Positions 23,346 through 33,559 of a DNA stretch of 64,000 nucleotides are shown piece after piece. Source of the DNA: Proteles cristata cristata (taxonomy: Eukaryota > Chordata > Mammalia > Carnivora > Hyaenidae); contig JAESUZ010002551.1 in the NCBI GenBank assembly GCA_017311185.1, positions 2,170,001 to 2,234,000 of the forward strand, in the 5' to 3' direction. The translations under genes were made by a program, and so were the position numbers. The notes beneath the pieces were generated by a model, which was given only the letters and a program-made list of their open reading frames with translations, was not told the origin of the DNA and ran no database searches. How positions within the stretch are numbered: position 1 is the first letter of the stretch; every line of letters starts with the position of its first letter.

Positions 23346-24392
23346 TTTAAAACTGTAGTAAGAGAAAATGTGAAATATATACCAGTATTTGAGACAATTG
23401 GATATCCCTGGGCTAAAAAAAGAAAAGGAAATCTCATACCTTATTCAAAAATTAACTCAAAATGGATAATAGATTTAAATGTAAAATATAAAATTATAAA
23501 ACTTCTAGGAAAAAAGGGAGAAAATCTTCAGGATCTAGGACTTGGTAAAAGAGTGCTTAAGACATGAAAATGATTCAAAAAAGGAAATTTTGATAAATTG
23601 AACCTATTCAAAATGAAACTTTTTCCTCTGGAAAAGACTTTGTTAAGAGCATGAAAAGGTAAGTACAGACTGGGTAAAAAAAATATATTTGCAAATCACA
23701 TAGCTGGCAGCCAACTGTATTTAGAATATGCAAAGAACTCTCCAGACTCAGCAGTAAAAAACTCAAATAATCCAATTAGAAAATGAACCAAGCCCATGAA
23801 TAATTATTTCACTGAAGACGATGTAGAGATGGCAAATAAACACATGAAGTAAGTTCAGCATCTCTAAACCATCGGGGAAATGCAAATCACAGCTGTAATG
23901 AGAGGCCACTACCCACCTGTTAGAATAGCCAAAAATTTGAAAATCGGTAATACCAAATAATGGCGAAGTAGTGGAGAACTTGGATTTCTCATGCATTACT
24001 GGCGGTAATGTCAACATGGTACAACTACTAGGACAAAGGTTTGGAAGATTCTTGGGAAACCAAACAAATGCTTTGCATGCAACCCAGCAGTTACACTCCT
24101 GGGCGTTTACGCCAGAGAGATGGAAATTCAGGTTCACACAGAACCTGCACATATTTGTAGTAGTTTTATTTGTGATATCCTTAAATGTAAACAAACCAAA
24201 TGTTTCTCTATAGGTCACTGGTAACAACTGAACCTTGAACATCTATCTGGTACATCTGAACCCTGAAACGCTATTTAGCAACAAAAATGAATGAACTTTT
24301 TATATACAACTACTTAGATAGCTATCAGCAGCATCTTGCCAAGTGAAATAAGCTTATCTTAAAAGTGTGATTCGATTTATACAACATTAAAA

Positions 24393-24792
24393 ACTGTTTA
24401 TTGATTTGTGTGAGAGAGACAGAGAGAATCCCAACCAGGCTTCATGCTGGCAGTGCAGAGCCCGCATATGGGCTTTGATCTTACTATTATTTTTTTTAAT
24501 ATTTTTTATTTATTTCTAGGAAAGAGAGAGAGACAGCGTGAGCAGGGAAGGGTCAGAGAGAGAGGGAGTCACAGACTCTGAAACAGGCTCCAGGCTTCGA
24601 GCTGGCAGTCAGCACAGAGCCGGATGCGGGGCTCGAACCCACGAACCGCGAGATCATGACCTAAGCGAAAGTCGGATGCTCAACCAACTAAGCCACCCAG
24701 GCGCCCCTGGGGCTTGATCTTATGACCCTCAAGATCAGAACTTGAGCTGATATCAAGAGCCGGAGCCTTAACTGAGCCACCCAGGTGCTCCA
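24393..24792 (-). mobile_element. Old CAN-SINE split by a younger SINE
   Basis: Body and tail at 24393-24484, head at 24709-24792 (ending ccacccaggtgctcc). The younger SINE sits between them. Confidence 0.9.
24484..24708 (-). mobile_element. Young CAN-SINE nested in an older SINE
   Basis: Near-perfect duplication of host SINE sequence: gggctttgatctta (24470-24483) and ggggcttgatctta (24709-24722). Confidence 0.93.
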
Positions 24793-25329
24793 TCTTCTAC
24801 ATTCTTGAAATGACAAAGTTGTAGAGAAGGAAAACAGTAGTGGTTGCCAGAGTTTGGGAAGGAAAAGGATGGTGGGGGAGAACATCTATAGTTATAAAAC
24901 GTTAGCTCCGGCACATTCTTTGTGGCGGTGGAATGTTTCTGTACCTTCATTACAGCTATAGTTACACAGATGGACATGTGCAAATGTGATAAAATAACAT
25001 AAAATGGTATACACACACATTGTTCCATTGTCAATTCCCTGGTGTTCATGTGTACTATAGTTATATTAAACTAACCATTGGGGGAACTAGGGGAAGAGCA
25101 CCTGGTATCTTTCTATACTACTTGTGCAACTTCCTGTGAATCCGTAATGATTTCAGACTAGAGGTTTCTTTTTTTAAGTCCTGCCTTAACAATAAAAGTT
25201 AAAGTCTATTTTAAATTTGTATAAACTGCTAACTTACACAGTAAAGCCGTAATATGTAAAAAGAAAACAAACACATACACACAAAAACAAAAAGCCCTTA
25301 TAGGTTGAGAGGGCTTGTCTGGTGCAATC

Positions 25330-25610
25330 TAGCAAAAATTCAAGGGAAAAAAAAATAGGATCTATTTTACTCAAACCTTTACAGAAAATAGAAAAAGACA
25401 CAACACCATCTCTATCTCATTTTATGAAATTAGCATAACCTTAATACTAGAATCCCAGAAGGACATTATAGAAATTAAAATTTGAGGCCAATGTACTAAT
25501 GAACATAAATGGAAAAATCCTAGGTAATATATTAGCAAGCTAAATCCAGTAATATATAAAACAGATAATACATTATGACCCAAATCTAAGCATTGCAAAT
25601 TGATAAAAGT
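25330..25610 (+). mobile_element. L1 ORF2 fragment
   Basis: A-rich, L1 ORF2-like sequence on the plus strand (segment reading about acaacaccatctctatctc, then repeated A-rich motifs). Short and decayed, with no open frame. Confidence 0.5.
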
Positions 25611-26147
25611 TCTTTCTTTTAGCCCTCTTCATTTCTGCCTTTTTTCTCCTCTAAGGCTTAAAGAAATATGGAATTTTCTAGATTTCCATTCACTTAATTA
25701 GTATTTATGGTTTTTCATATATTCAGCACAGGAATGAGGAATGCATCCACAGAAAACCTGATAAAAGCTGCATGCAAAACAAAACAGAAGTAGGGCTGAG
25801 GATGGATCCCGATGAAAACAATGCTGTGGATTCAATCAACAACAATCTTTTTTTTAATTTTTCCTTTCCATTTTCGTAACCCTCTTGGTTTCCACTTACA
25901 ATGTCTGACTCAAGGCAGGAGTTCAACCTAACTGTAGCTTGGGCTGCATAAGGCAGTTTTGAGTAAATCATCATAGATCTCTAAGAATCACATGGAAGAT
26001 GAAGAGTTAATCATTTCTTATGCTTTGCAGGGAAGAGTTTGTGATTGTAGAAGGCCAATAAATATGAGGGAGAGGATTTGCAAAGTGACTTAAAAGGTGA
26101 TGTTTACAGTTACAGTTTGCATTTAAACATTTTTTCCTTTCTGTGGT
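25611..26147. other. Unassigned DNA flanking the provirus
   Basis: No repeat family or gene recognised between the L1 fragment and the 3' LTR. Confidence 0.4.
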
Positions 26148-26605
26148 TGTTGCAGACGAAATGACACAAAGGACAAGACACACACAAAAGACAGACACAC
26201 AACTCCAGCCGGAGAACAATTCTACGCAAGCCCCTACGCAAGCCCCTCTTGCAGTTTATTTTATACCCCAGTAACTGGATACAAACTGAAACCTACAAGA
26301 TGCATTCCTTTACCTATTAAGGGCAAGAAGCCAAACACATTTCAAGGACCGGGGGGAGCAAAGGGAGGAAGCGACCACAACATGTTTACTAAGAGGCCTG
26401 CTCACAACTCCAGCCTCCTCCTTATTTCTAAGGAGGGCATGTTCCCTCGTTTGTGAGCGGACCAGTAACCTTGGATATTGTGTGCAGGCCTCCTGGCAGA
26501 GCACCCTGTTTACAGGCATGCTTTGCCCAGGCAGGGAGCCCCGTGTGCAGGCACATCCCTGCGTCTCTAACCACGCTTTCTTGTGGTCACTGTCGGGCTC
26601 CCACA
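26148..26605 (-). mobile_element. 3' LTR of the class II provirus
   Basis: On the minus strand the LTR starts TGTGGGAGCC directly after the polypurine tract and ends ...TCTGCAACA at about 26148, about 458 bp. It has a combined TATA/polyadenylation core, TATAAAATAAA (complement of about 26256-26266). Just downstream is a 12-bp direct repeat (ctacgcaagccc twice, about 26223-26246). The lower boundary is inferred from the TG...CA rule because no partner LTR was found. Confidence 0.75.
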
Positions 26606-26620
26606 TCTCCCCCTTTTTTC
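26606..26620 (-). other. Polypurine tract of the provirus
   Basis: On the minus strand AAAAAAGGGGGAGA lies immediately before the 3' LTR start. This is the plus-strand DNA primer site in retroviruses, and it fixes the U3 boundary at 26605. Confidence 0.8.
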
Positions 26621-26629
26621 TGAGAAGCG

Positions 26630-27545
26630 GTTGCAAACTGTAAGGCGGCGAGAACGCATTGTCTCTCCTTTTATAGTTGTTGCCTTCTTCGCCAGCACCG
26701 GAAGACTAAAATAATAACAGCATAAAAGTATTATGAATAAAGTATTCACGAGAACAGTTCCAATTAGGGCAGACACAGGTCCAAGAGGGTTCAAATTATT
26801 CATCCCTTTCTGTAAATCCCTTAACAGATCGGACCCAGTAATGTCAGGTAGTGTTTTGCTAAATGTAGACAAAATTTGCTGCTCTAACTCCATAATTTCC
26901 TTAGTTAGATTTTGATGCCCTGTTAATGACCATTTCACCTTTTCCCAACCTTCACTCATGTTAAAAGGCACAGATGTTATATATCATTGAGAGGAGTTCC
27001 AATCACATTTCAATACACTTTTTGTGGATAAGACAGTTAATTGATCCCCAAGCCACGAAACAGCATGATGAAGATTGAGTACATCAGTTGCAAGTTGTGC
27101 ATCCAGATCTCGTCGTTGTTGCCATAATAAATGAGAGTCTTTATGCCATTCCCGTACAAAGTCTGCTGTTTAGAATCCTTGATGCAAAGCAAGTCCAGCC
27201 ACGGCAGCGGTTGCAGTAACTGCAGCCACTGCAAGAACGGAAGCTATGATTAGTCCAAGCATGCGTCGGGACCGGTGAAGCAAAGTTTGTATAGCAGTCA
27301 CCAAATGAGATACAGCAAAAGAGTCCGACCAAGGTCTTGTCAAATTTACAGGCAACCATACTTCGGTACGAGTTTTAACAATCACCAATGAAAAATTAGA
27401 GCTATTGATTTGTGTTTCAAAACTTTTCCACCATAACTGATTTACACATTGTGTTAAATTACAATGATTACATGATATAGATCTCTCTGTAGCATTCCAA
27501 GTCCAATTCTCATACAACAATGCAAAGGGGTATTTTAGACAAGCC
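26630..27545 (-). pseudogene. Provirus env, transmembrane subunit remnant
   Basis: Minus-strand env C-terminal half in two main open pieces. 27170-27520 contains an Asn-rich ectodomain start (ENWTWNAT glycosylation sites), a short basic cleavage-like RSRR site and an Ala/Val-rich hydrophobic fusion-peptide-like stretch. 26567-26971 contains the membrane-proximal region, a hydrophobic anchor and a short cytoplasmic tail running into the LTR. The pieces are in different frames, with stops between them at about 26970-27170. The organisation resembles a betaretroviral TM subunit. It is a non-functional remnant. Confidence 0.8.
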
Positions 27546-27572
27546 GTAGCAGAATAGGATTAACATGCAAGT

Positions 27573-28254
27573 TAATGAAACGCCCAGAGTTCGAGAGACC
27601 CCAAAAACAGACCACCAGAGACCAGAGTCAAAGCCAATCGGCAAGGGTTGTTTATTTGCAGGTTCGAACCCGGACCTCCACGCACTCGTCGCTGGCGACG
27701 CTGAGAGGCCCTGAACAAAGCCTTTGCAGCCTTTTTATAGACAGGAGTAAACAAGTCGTGGAGAGGGACAGGAGATCTCTATGGTTACAGGTTTGTCATT
27801 GGTTGATATTTAAATATGAACATATACCATATTTGATTGGTTCCCGCCATCATGTTTTTGGCGGGATCCAATTATAACATTTAGGATACCTTTGAATTCA
27901 GCCAATCATAGAGCGAGTCTAGGGTCTTGTTCGGCGACTAACAGGTTAACTTCTCTCTCCCTAGGCCCTTCCTTCAGTAAGGCGGAGGGTGGCTGCTGGC
28001 CTTTCCTGATTGAGTGTTGCCAGGGTAGTGTGGTGGAGTGATGTGGTGGCCAGTTTCTTTGGCCTTGGGCAGTGTGCAGCTGCCGGATAGTTCTGGGGAG
28101 GCTGAAACTCAAGCCTTAAGCAATGGTACAGAAGCGGAAGGAGCTAGTTAGGTTTTAGTTTCCCATAGTGCAAGCACTTGTACAGAAGCAGAAAAGCTGG
28201 TTTGAGTTTTTGGTTTAGTTTGTCTAGGCCCCTCACTCCAAGGAGCCGGCACCG
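27573..28254 (-). mobile_element. Second LTR inserted into the provirus env
   Basis: On the minus strand this segment has a TATA motif (CTATAAAAAGG, complement of about 27730-27740) and an AATAAA (complement of about 27651-27656) about 75 bp later. It ends in ...GGGCGTTTCA near 27576. The octamer atgcaagt occurs at both flanks (27565-27572 and 28255-28262), and env similarity resumes on both sides, so this is an insertion. Within its U3, an imperfect direct repeat of about 50 bp (around gtacagaagcggaag and gtacagaagcagaaa, 28108-28215) looks like a duplicated enhancer. It is unlike the provirus's own LTR and looks more like a class I LTR. Exact ends are uncertain. Confidence 0.65.
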
Positions 28255-29050
28255 ATGCAAGTACAAAAGGGTCTTTATTACAAGCTTGAGCAGGGTCTAC
28301 GTGCAGCCCGAGGTTTCTCTCAATGGAGGACTTAATTTTTGGCTCTTCATTAACATGAAAGGGACCTGAACTGTCAGTCTTATCCAAAGTATAGTTTCCT
28401 GACTATATAGTGAGATTCCCTGAAACTGCCCATAATTTCCAAATATTCCCTTGAAAGTGGGGATACCATAACAATTGCAACTGAGGGGGACGAGTGCAAA
28501 CTGTTGCCATTTTACAGTTTCATTACCGTTACCCATTAAAGTACCATTAATTCAATAGCATTTGAAAGTTTTGTTGGACCATTTTTCCAAAATTTGACCA
28601 TGATCAGGGCTCCAATCTACAATAACAAATCCAGAATAATTCATGACCTTAAAAGGCCGATGACCTCGGCATCTTTCCCATTCCAAAGATTCTAGAGAAG
28701 GAATAAAAAAAATTAGAAGGGCATAATGGTATAAAGGTATCAGGATGGTGACTCATCGGCGTCATAGAGGTGTTGAATCCCCTGGTGGAAACAAGTACGG
28801 TAAAGACAGCAGGATGATAATTATTATGTGTTACTCCCCAGGTATTATAAGAGTAATGATTATGCTTTCCTGTAGAGAGGCAAAAGGGATGTCCTCCGAT
28901 GCACAAGGGGAGACCCTACACTGCAACAGTATCATTACTTATGTTATATTGATTATTATGATGATACAGATGCTCAATTCCTCCACACGCGGGTGGTGGG
29001 AAGAATGCAGTTTCATTGGTGCATACCTGTACTTCAGGTTCACCCCAAGA
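28255..29050 (-). pseudogene. Provirus env, surface subunit remnant
   Basis: Minus-strand env surface-subunit remnants in different frames (28255-28387, 28297-28536, 28649-28906) with scattered Asn-X-Ser/Thr and Cys residues. The beginning of env (YWAYVPNPPL and CTNETAFFPPP segments, about 28970-29090) is in one frame with the integrase. Several stops and frame changes make it non-coding. Confidence 0.7.
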
Positions 29051-29700
29051 GACAGCTCTCACAAGAGGAGGATTAGGAACATAAGCCCAATAAGTATATT
29101 CTATCGCTTGCGCATACATTACCTGACAGGTAACCACAGCCATCTTCTCCTCTTCTTTCCTTCGAAAATGCAATTCTGCTGCTGATAGATTTTCTGTGCT
29201 ACAAATATTCAGAAAATTTAAAGTTAGTAATGTTTTATTCAAGATGTCTTTTGGCTTCATAAATCTCTCCTGTTCCCCCTTTTTTATTTTTTCAACATAC
29301 TCACGTAAAGTACAATTAGCCCTTTCAATAATAGCTTGTCCTTGACTATTAGAAGGGATGCCAAAAGCATGAATTACATGATATTGGGATAAAAAATGAG
29401 CTAATTTTGCAGATTGGTAGGCGGGTGCATTATCAGTTTTCAATTCAATTGGGACCCCCATAACTGCAAAACAAGATAATAAATGAGTAATAACAGCGTC
29501 AGCCTTTTCAGAATGTAATGTAGTAGCCCATTGGAAATGTGTGCATGTATCTATAGTATGATGGATGCATTTTTGTTGTCCAAAGGATGAAATAAAAATT
29601 ACATCCATTTGCCATACCTGATTTGCTTGCAATCCTCTTATGTTGACACCTGGTGGGGTAAATTGTAAGGTAAAAGGTGCACAAACAGAACAAGAGCGAA
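28916..29700 (-). pseudogene. Provirus integrase core, in frame with the start of env
   Basis: Minus-strand open frame (238 codons at 28916-29632, open somewhat further upstream). It carries the integrase catalytic core: Asp in VWQMDV, Asp in LKTDNAP and Glu in QAIIERAN, with the last two 36 residues apart (DD35E). The integrase then loses its C-terminal DNA-binding domain, and the same frame passes into env-like sequence (YWAYVPNPPL). A deletion that happens to keep the frame is the simplest reading. The acidic triad is present, but the missing domains and the lack of RT make this a remnant. Confidence 0.85.
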
Positions 29701-30060
29701 CAATAAGATTTTTTTTTTTTTTTTAGAGTTAGTATGTTGCAGACGATGCTCTTGTTTTGCTGCTTCTATAGGATAAAGTAATGCATCAATTACAGCATTT
29801 CCGAATGACAAGGGCCCAGGAAGGGCGGAATGTGCACAGATATGGGTAAAGAAAATTAATTCTGAACTGGGTAAAGAAAATTAATTCTGAACGCCACAGA
29901 AGTGATCGTTGTACCTGATAAAACAATTTGTCAATATCTGTTTTAAGAGTTATAGGCAGTGAAACCTGAGGAAGCTGCAAACAAGAGAGAACAGCATACC
30001 AAGAATCCGAAACAATGTTATTAACAGGGAGTTGAGGAAAGTCTTGCAAAACTAATAGCC
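29700..30060 (-). pseudogene. Provirus RNase H end and integrase N-terminal remnant
   Basis: The minus-strand frame at 29786-30049 contains an RNase H C-terminal-like segment (NNIVSDSWYAV) followed by a region resembling the start of integrase. A 27-bp stretch (gggtaaagaaaattaattctgaac type) is duplicated in tandem at about 29843-29892. A T-run at 29709-29724 interrupts the frame before the integrase core. The His/Cys zinc-binding part is only partly visible. Confidence 0.6.
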
Positions 30061-31000
30061 CACAGCTCAGCAGGCTGCACAGAGCAAAACGAATGGGGAA
30101 GGCAGAAGAGGCAAGTTGACAGCAGGAGGCAGAGAAAGAGAATTAGCAGTTTTAAATTTTGTGAGCTTAGACAGAGGAGAAGATTTAAGGATTGTTAGGC
30201 AGTCTATATCAGTCTGGAGAAGACAAGGAACTTCACCGAAACAAAAGGAGTTTGGCAGCTGCTTGGGAATATTCCTTAAAGTCCTCGTCCCGAGGTAAAG
30301 CAGCCACAGTTGGCTTCAATTATAGCCATTAATCTGGGAAAAGAATGAGAAGCCCTCAACATTTACTAGAAAGAGGAACAGAGAACAGGAGAGAGTTAAC
30401 ATCCCCTTCAGTCTAAATTTATTTCAGCCAGACCAATAAGGTCTCCTTTATGAGGTATTTCTGGATATTGGTTGGGCACTCTTTTAGTGAGGCAATGTTA
30501 CCATGACAAAGGGTGGGGGTGCCCTCTCTAATGAGGGGACCGGTCAGATGTCAGTTTGGTCGTGTCCCCAAAGAACTTAAGGGATGCTTAGCTGTAGGGG
30601 TCTCAGCTTTGGAAACTATTCCGATTCCACCATAGACTGTATGCCGTTTACCACAAAATCGCAGACAGGCACAGTCAAAACTCCATAGGCTTTTTGGGAC
30701 CTTAAGGGTGCCCACCCGTGGAGCCACAGAATCAAACCCAGCAGGCGAGCCAGACCAACTGCATATTCACATCTATATATATACTAGAGGTTACTATATT
30801 CCCTCTCACAGAAATTCTACAGATAAGACTAACAACGACAATGACAATGACAAACAGGACAAAACAGACACAGAAGTGGCCACAAAACAGGTTTATGAGT
30901 TTGCGGAAGGGCCAACCGACGCCTCGGTGTGCCCTGGGGGAGGGAAATAGCTGCGTCCAGCTTTTCATTTAATCCCCCCGACAGAAGCACATGTGCATTT
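30060..31000 (-). other. Unresolved segment inside the provirus (RT region missing)
   Basis: In an intact betaretrovirus this interval between the protease/dUTPase and RNase H would hold about 2 kb of RT. Only about 0.9 kb is present. I see no RT motif (no YXDD) and no long open frame. There is a short A/C-rich repetitive stretch (acaatgacaatgacaaac, 30838-30860). It may be a rearranged remnant or another insertion. Confidence 0.4.
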
Positions 31001-31460
31001 AAGGATCCAGATGATAAGTTGATTTACCTCATTTTTTCTTAATAACAAAAATGTGAGCGCTCGAGGAGCTTGAGCAGTGGCCACTAGTTTTCCGACGGAA
31101 TGGTTACAGAAGCCCCCATGGGAGAGAGAAGATAAGTATTTGTGCTATACGTTCTCCAGCCAACAGTTAAAGTGGAATAGAAGTAGAAACCATGATTAAA
31201 ATTTCTCCAACAAAATCAGAGTCTATAACTCCAGGAATGATGGTTAGGCCTCTTAAAGCTGCGCTGCTGCGGCCCAATATTAAGCCAAAGGTGCCTTTAG
31301 GCAATGGGCCAAAAATGTTTGTTCTTAATTTATAAATGCCGCCTCCCTGAGACAAAAGAACATTTTCAGCGAGAGGTAAATCAGCAGCCGCACTCCCTGA
31401 GGTTGCAGAGAGTAAATCTGACACCATTAAAGGTTTGGCTATTCCTGATGCAGCAGGCAT
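31000..31460 (-). pseudogene. Provirus dUTPase / protease region
   Basis: The minus-strand frame at 31167-31460 (97 codons) has trimeric dUTPase motifs: LILGRSS (phosphate-binding type), then a beta-hairpin motif with GVIDSDFVGEI. Similarity continues in the same direction below 31167 (a GERIAQ-like segment). In betaretroviruses this domain is fused to the N-side of protease and lowers dUTP during reverse transcription. The protease active site is not recognisable. Confidence 0.8.
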
Positions 31461-31560
31461 CTCTAAGGGTTGTTGGAAAACAAAGGGGTTCCTTGAGGAG
31501 TGGGAGGCGCAGCCAATTGAGTCCCCAGCATTGTTCTTGGGCCTCGGGGACTGAGGCCCG

Positions 31561-32340
31561 CTAAGTAGTTTCCCGAATGTGGGTTGCCAATAGGATTGCC
31601 GTATTTATCAGTTTTAGAATGACATTCATTGGTCCAATGAAGCCCCTTGCCGCATCACGGCAAAGCCCAGGGGGCTTATTTCGCTTTGTATCTCCTTGTT
31701 TTGCCCTCAATTTTCTGCAATCCTTTTTCGTATGTCCAGGCTTCCCACAATGGTAACAATGTTCGCCCTTAGAGGGCTTCATAGCCTGAGCCAAAGCAGT
31801 AGCAGAAACAGCAGCATTATGTTCAGTTCCTCCCACTCCTGAACAAGCTCTAATAAATTCAGCTATAGAAGCTCCCTGCCCTTTTAAAGGGCCCAAAACA
31901 CGTTTACATTCTGAGTTTGCATTTTCAAAAGCAAGTGTCTGCAAAAGTATCTCCGAGATTTCATCGCGTCCAACATCCCGCTCAAAAGCCACCCGCAATC
32001 TAGCAAGAAAATCAGGATAGGGTTCATTGGGTCGTTGTAAAGTTTTTGTAAAAGAAGGCTGAGCGTGGCCAGTAAAAGTTTTTGTAAAAGAAGGCTGAGC
32101 GTGGCCAGTAGGTACAACACGGTGCCAAGCCCTAAGAAATACCTGGCGCACCTGCTGTAAATCCTGGTCGGAAAATTGAGCCTGATCTCTCAAGGCTCGA
32201 AATTGTCTCTCTCCCATCACTTTATCCTCCAGAGGACCAGGAGGGTTCTGTCCCTCATTAATTTGAGCCTGCTTTCGGGCTTCCTCTTCCCACCAACTCC
32301 TTAATTGCAGAATGCAATGCAAGTGCTTGAGTGATAGCAC
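31561..32340 (-). pseudogene. Provirus gag, capsid-nucleocapsid part (259-codon open frame)
   Basis: The longest intact retroviral frame in the window. It includes a capsid C-terminal segment (major-homology-like region around QRPNEPYPDFLARLRVAF) and one CCHC zinc knuckle, CYHCGKPGHTKKDC. A 36-bp tandem duplication (32039-32110) repeats 12 residues (GHAQPSFTKT core) just before the homology region. The matrix and N-terminal capsid parts upstream (32341-32950) are broken, and a SINE sits at 32548-32774. Confidence 0.85.
32039..32110. repeat. 36-bp tandem duplication in provirus gag
   Basis: Two exact adjacent copies of a 36-bp unit beginning aaagtttttgtaaaagaagg. The frame is kept (12 codons). 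Confidence 0.95.
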
Positions 32341-32950
32341 TACATAGAGTCCACCATTTCAAAGGGATTATGTTACCCTTCTGATGCCGTTGCCGTAATT
32401 CCTTCTGTATTAATTTCCATTCCTTTAAGTTTAATTGTACTTTGGGTTGGCACTCAAACCCCTAACAATGCTGCTCCACAAGGCGAAATAACTCAGATAA
32501 ATGCTCAGAGGAATTTAGCAAACTTATCCAACCAACACAAGCTTTTTTTTAAAAAAAAATTTTTTTTTTAATGTTTTATTTATTTCTAGGAGAGAGAGAG
32601 ACAGCGTGAGCAGGGGAGGGTCAGAGAGAGAGGGATTCACAGACTGAAACAGGCTCCAGGCTTTGAGCTAGCAGTCAGCACAGAGCCCAACGCGGGGCTC
32701 GAACCCACGAACCGTGAGATCATGACCCAAGTGAAAGTCGGACGCTTAACCAACTAAGCCACCCAGGCGCCCCCCAACACAAGCTTTTTAAAATGAACTC
32801 CTGGCTGAACAGTTTCTGATGAGGTTGTTGTAAAACAATAAGGACAGTGTCTTTAAAAATACTGTACTCCAGCAATCTGAAGTATCCCTCTCTCCAAACA
32901 CACTCAGATCAGAATGGCCATTTAAAGCGGCAGCTGAAGCTTAGATGCTT
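32341..32950 (-). pseudogene. Provirus gag upstream remnant, SINE-interrupted
   Basis: Minus-strand gag-like DNA continues past the open frame to about 32950 without a usable frame. The SINE at 32548-32774 splits it. No 5' LTR, primer-binding site or leader was recognised above 32950, so the provirus is truncated there. Confidence 0.55.
32548..32774 (-). mobile_element. CAN-SINE inserted in provirus gag
   Basis: Perfect duplication caacacaagcttttt (32533-32547, 32775-32789). Inserted after the provirus. Confidence 0.96.
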
Positions 32951-33559
32951 CATGTTGATTTGGACCGTTAGCATTCCTGTGTGAGCTTGCTCCTCTCCTA
33001 CCTCTCTTCTGGACATGCCTCCTCGGCCTCTTGGACCTTGGGCCACATAGATCTTATTTGGGACCCCTCAAAGTCTTTGCACATGATTTTCCGTTACATA
33101 GAGGGCTCTTTCAACCATCTTCACCTGGTAAGAGCCTAGTTACCAAGTTACCCCCAGGAACCTATTCATCCTTCATGTCTCCACTTAATGTTACCTGTCC
33201 ATGAGGTTTTTTTTTTTAACCAAGTATATACATTAAAATAATACTTTATTTCACTTAATATCTTAATAAAAATTTTAATTCTTATTTCATATTTATTTAT
33301 GTATTTCATTTGCTTGTTGGCTGTCTCCCCATCTAACCTATATATATTCTATAGGCTGGAGGACACAACAGTCTTAGCCTCTACTTTCTTTCCTGCAGTT
33401 ACTACTGTGACAATAACACAGTGAGATGGATGGGTGAACAAATGAGAAAAATTAAATGTACCAAATTATTAGGGTAATAGCAGGACACAAACCTTCACTT
33501 GTTTATGGGTTTGTGGACATTTATCTAGCTAATATTTCTAATGGTTGAATATCATCTCC
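32951..33559. other. Unassigned DNA on the 5' side of the provirus
   Basis: No LTR partner to 26148-26605 and no coding frame recognised. Confidence 0.4.

Larger units (their letters stand above)
23370..25195 (+). mobile_element. Old L1 fragment (ORF2 C-terminus and 3' UTR), interrupted by SINEs
   Basis: Plus-strand L1 ORF2-derived DNA resumes at about 23370 with much decay. It covers the ORF2 C-terminal part (about 23400-24390) and, after the nested SINE block at 24393-24792, the 3' UTR-like part to about 25195. Open frames are short and broken. This copy is more diverged than the one at 8751-10835. Confidence 0.7.
26148..32950 (-). mobile_element. Degenerate betaretrovirus-like (class II) provirus
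   Basis: Minus-strand endogenous retrovirus. From its 5' side (high coordinates) it holds gag (32950-31561), a dUTPase/protease region (31460-about 31000), an RNase H tail and integrase (about 30060-29000), env (about 29050-26630), a polypurine tract and the 3' LTR (26605-26148). A dUTPase between gag and pol and a gag CCHC knuckle fit the betaretrovirus class. The 5' LTR, most of RT and parts of gag are absent, and many stops and frameshifts are present. A second LTR lies in env and a SINE lies in gag. The copy is defective in every essential gene. Confidence 0.85.

Noticed and set aside
31561..32340. Domesticated gag gene (259-codon open frame with zinc knuckle)
   Set aside because: Open length is notable, but flanking gag is broken, an uncorrected duplication is present and nothing shows host regulation. 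Kept as a provirus remnant.
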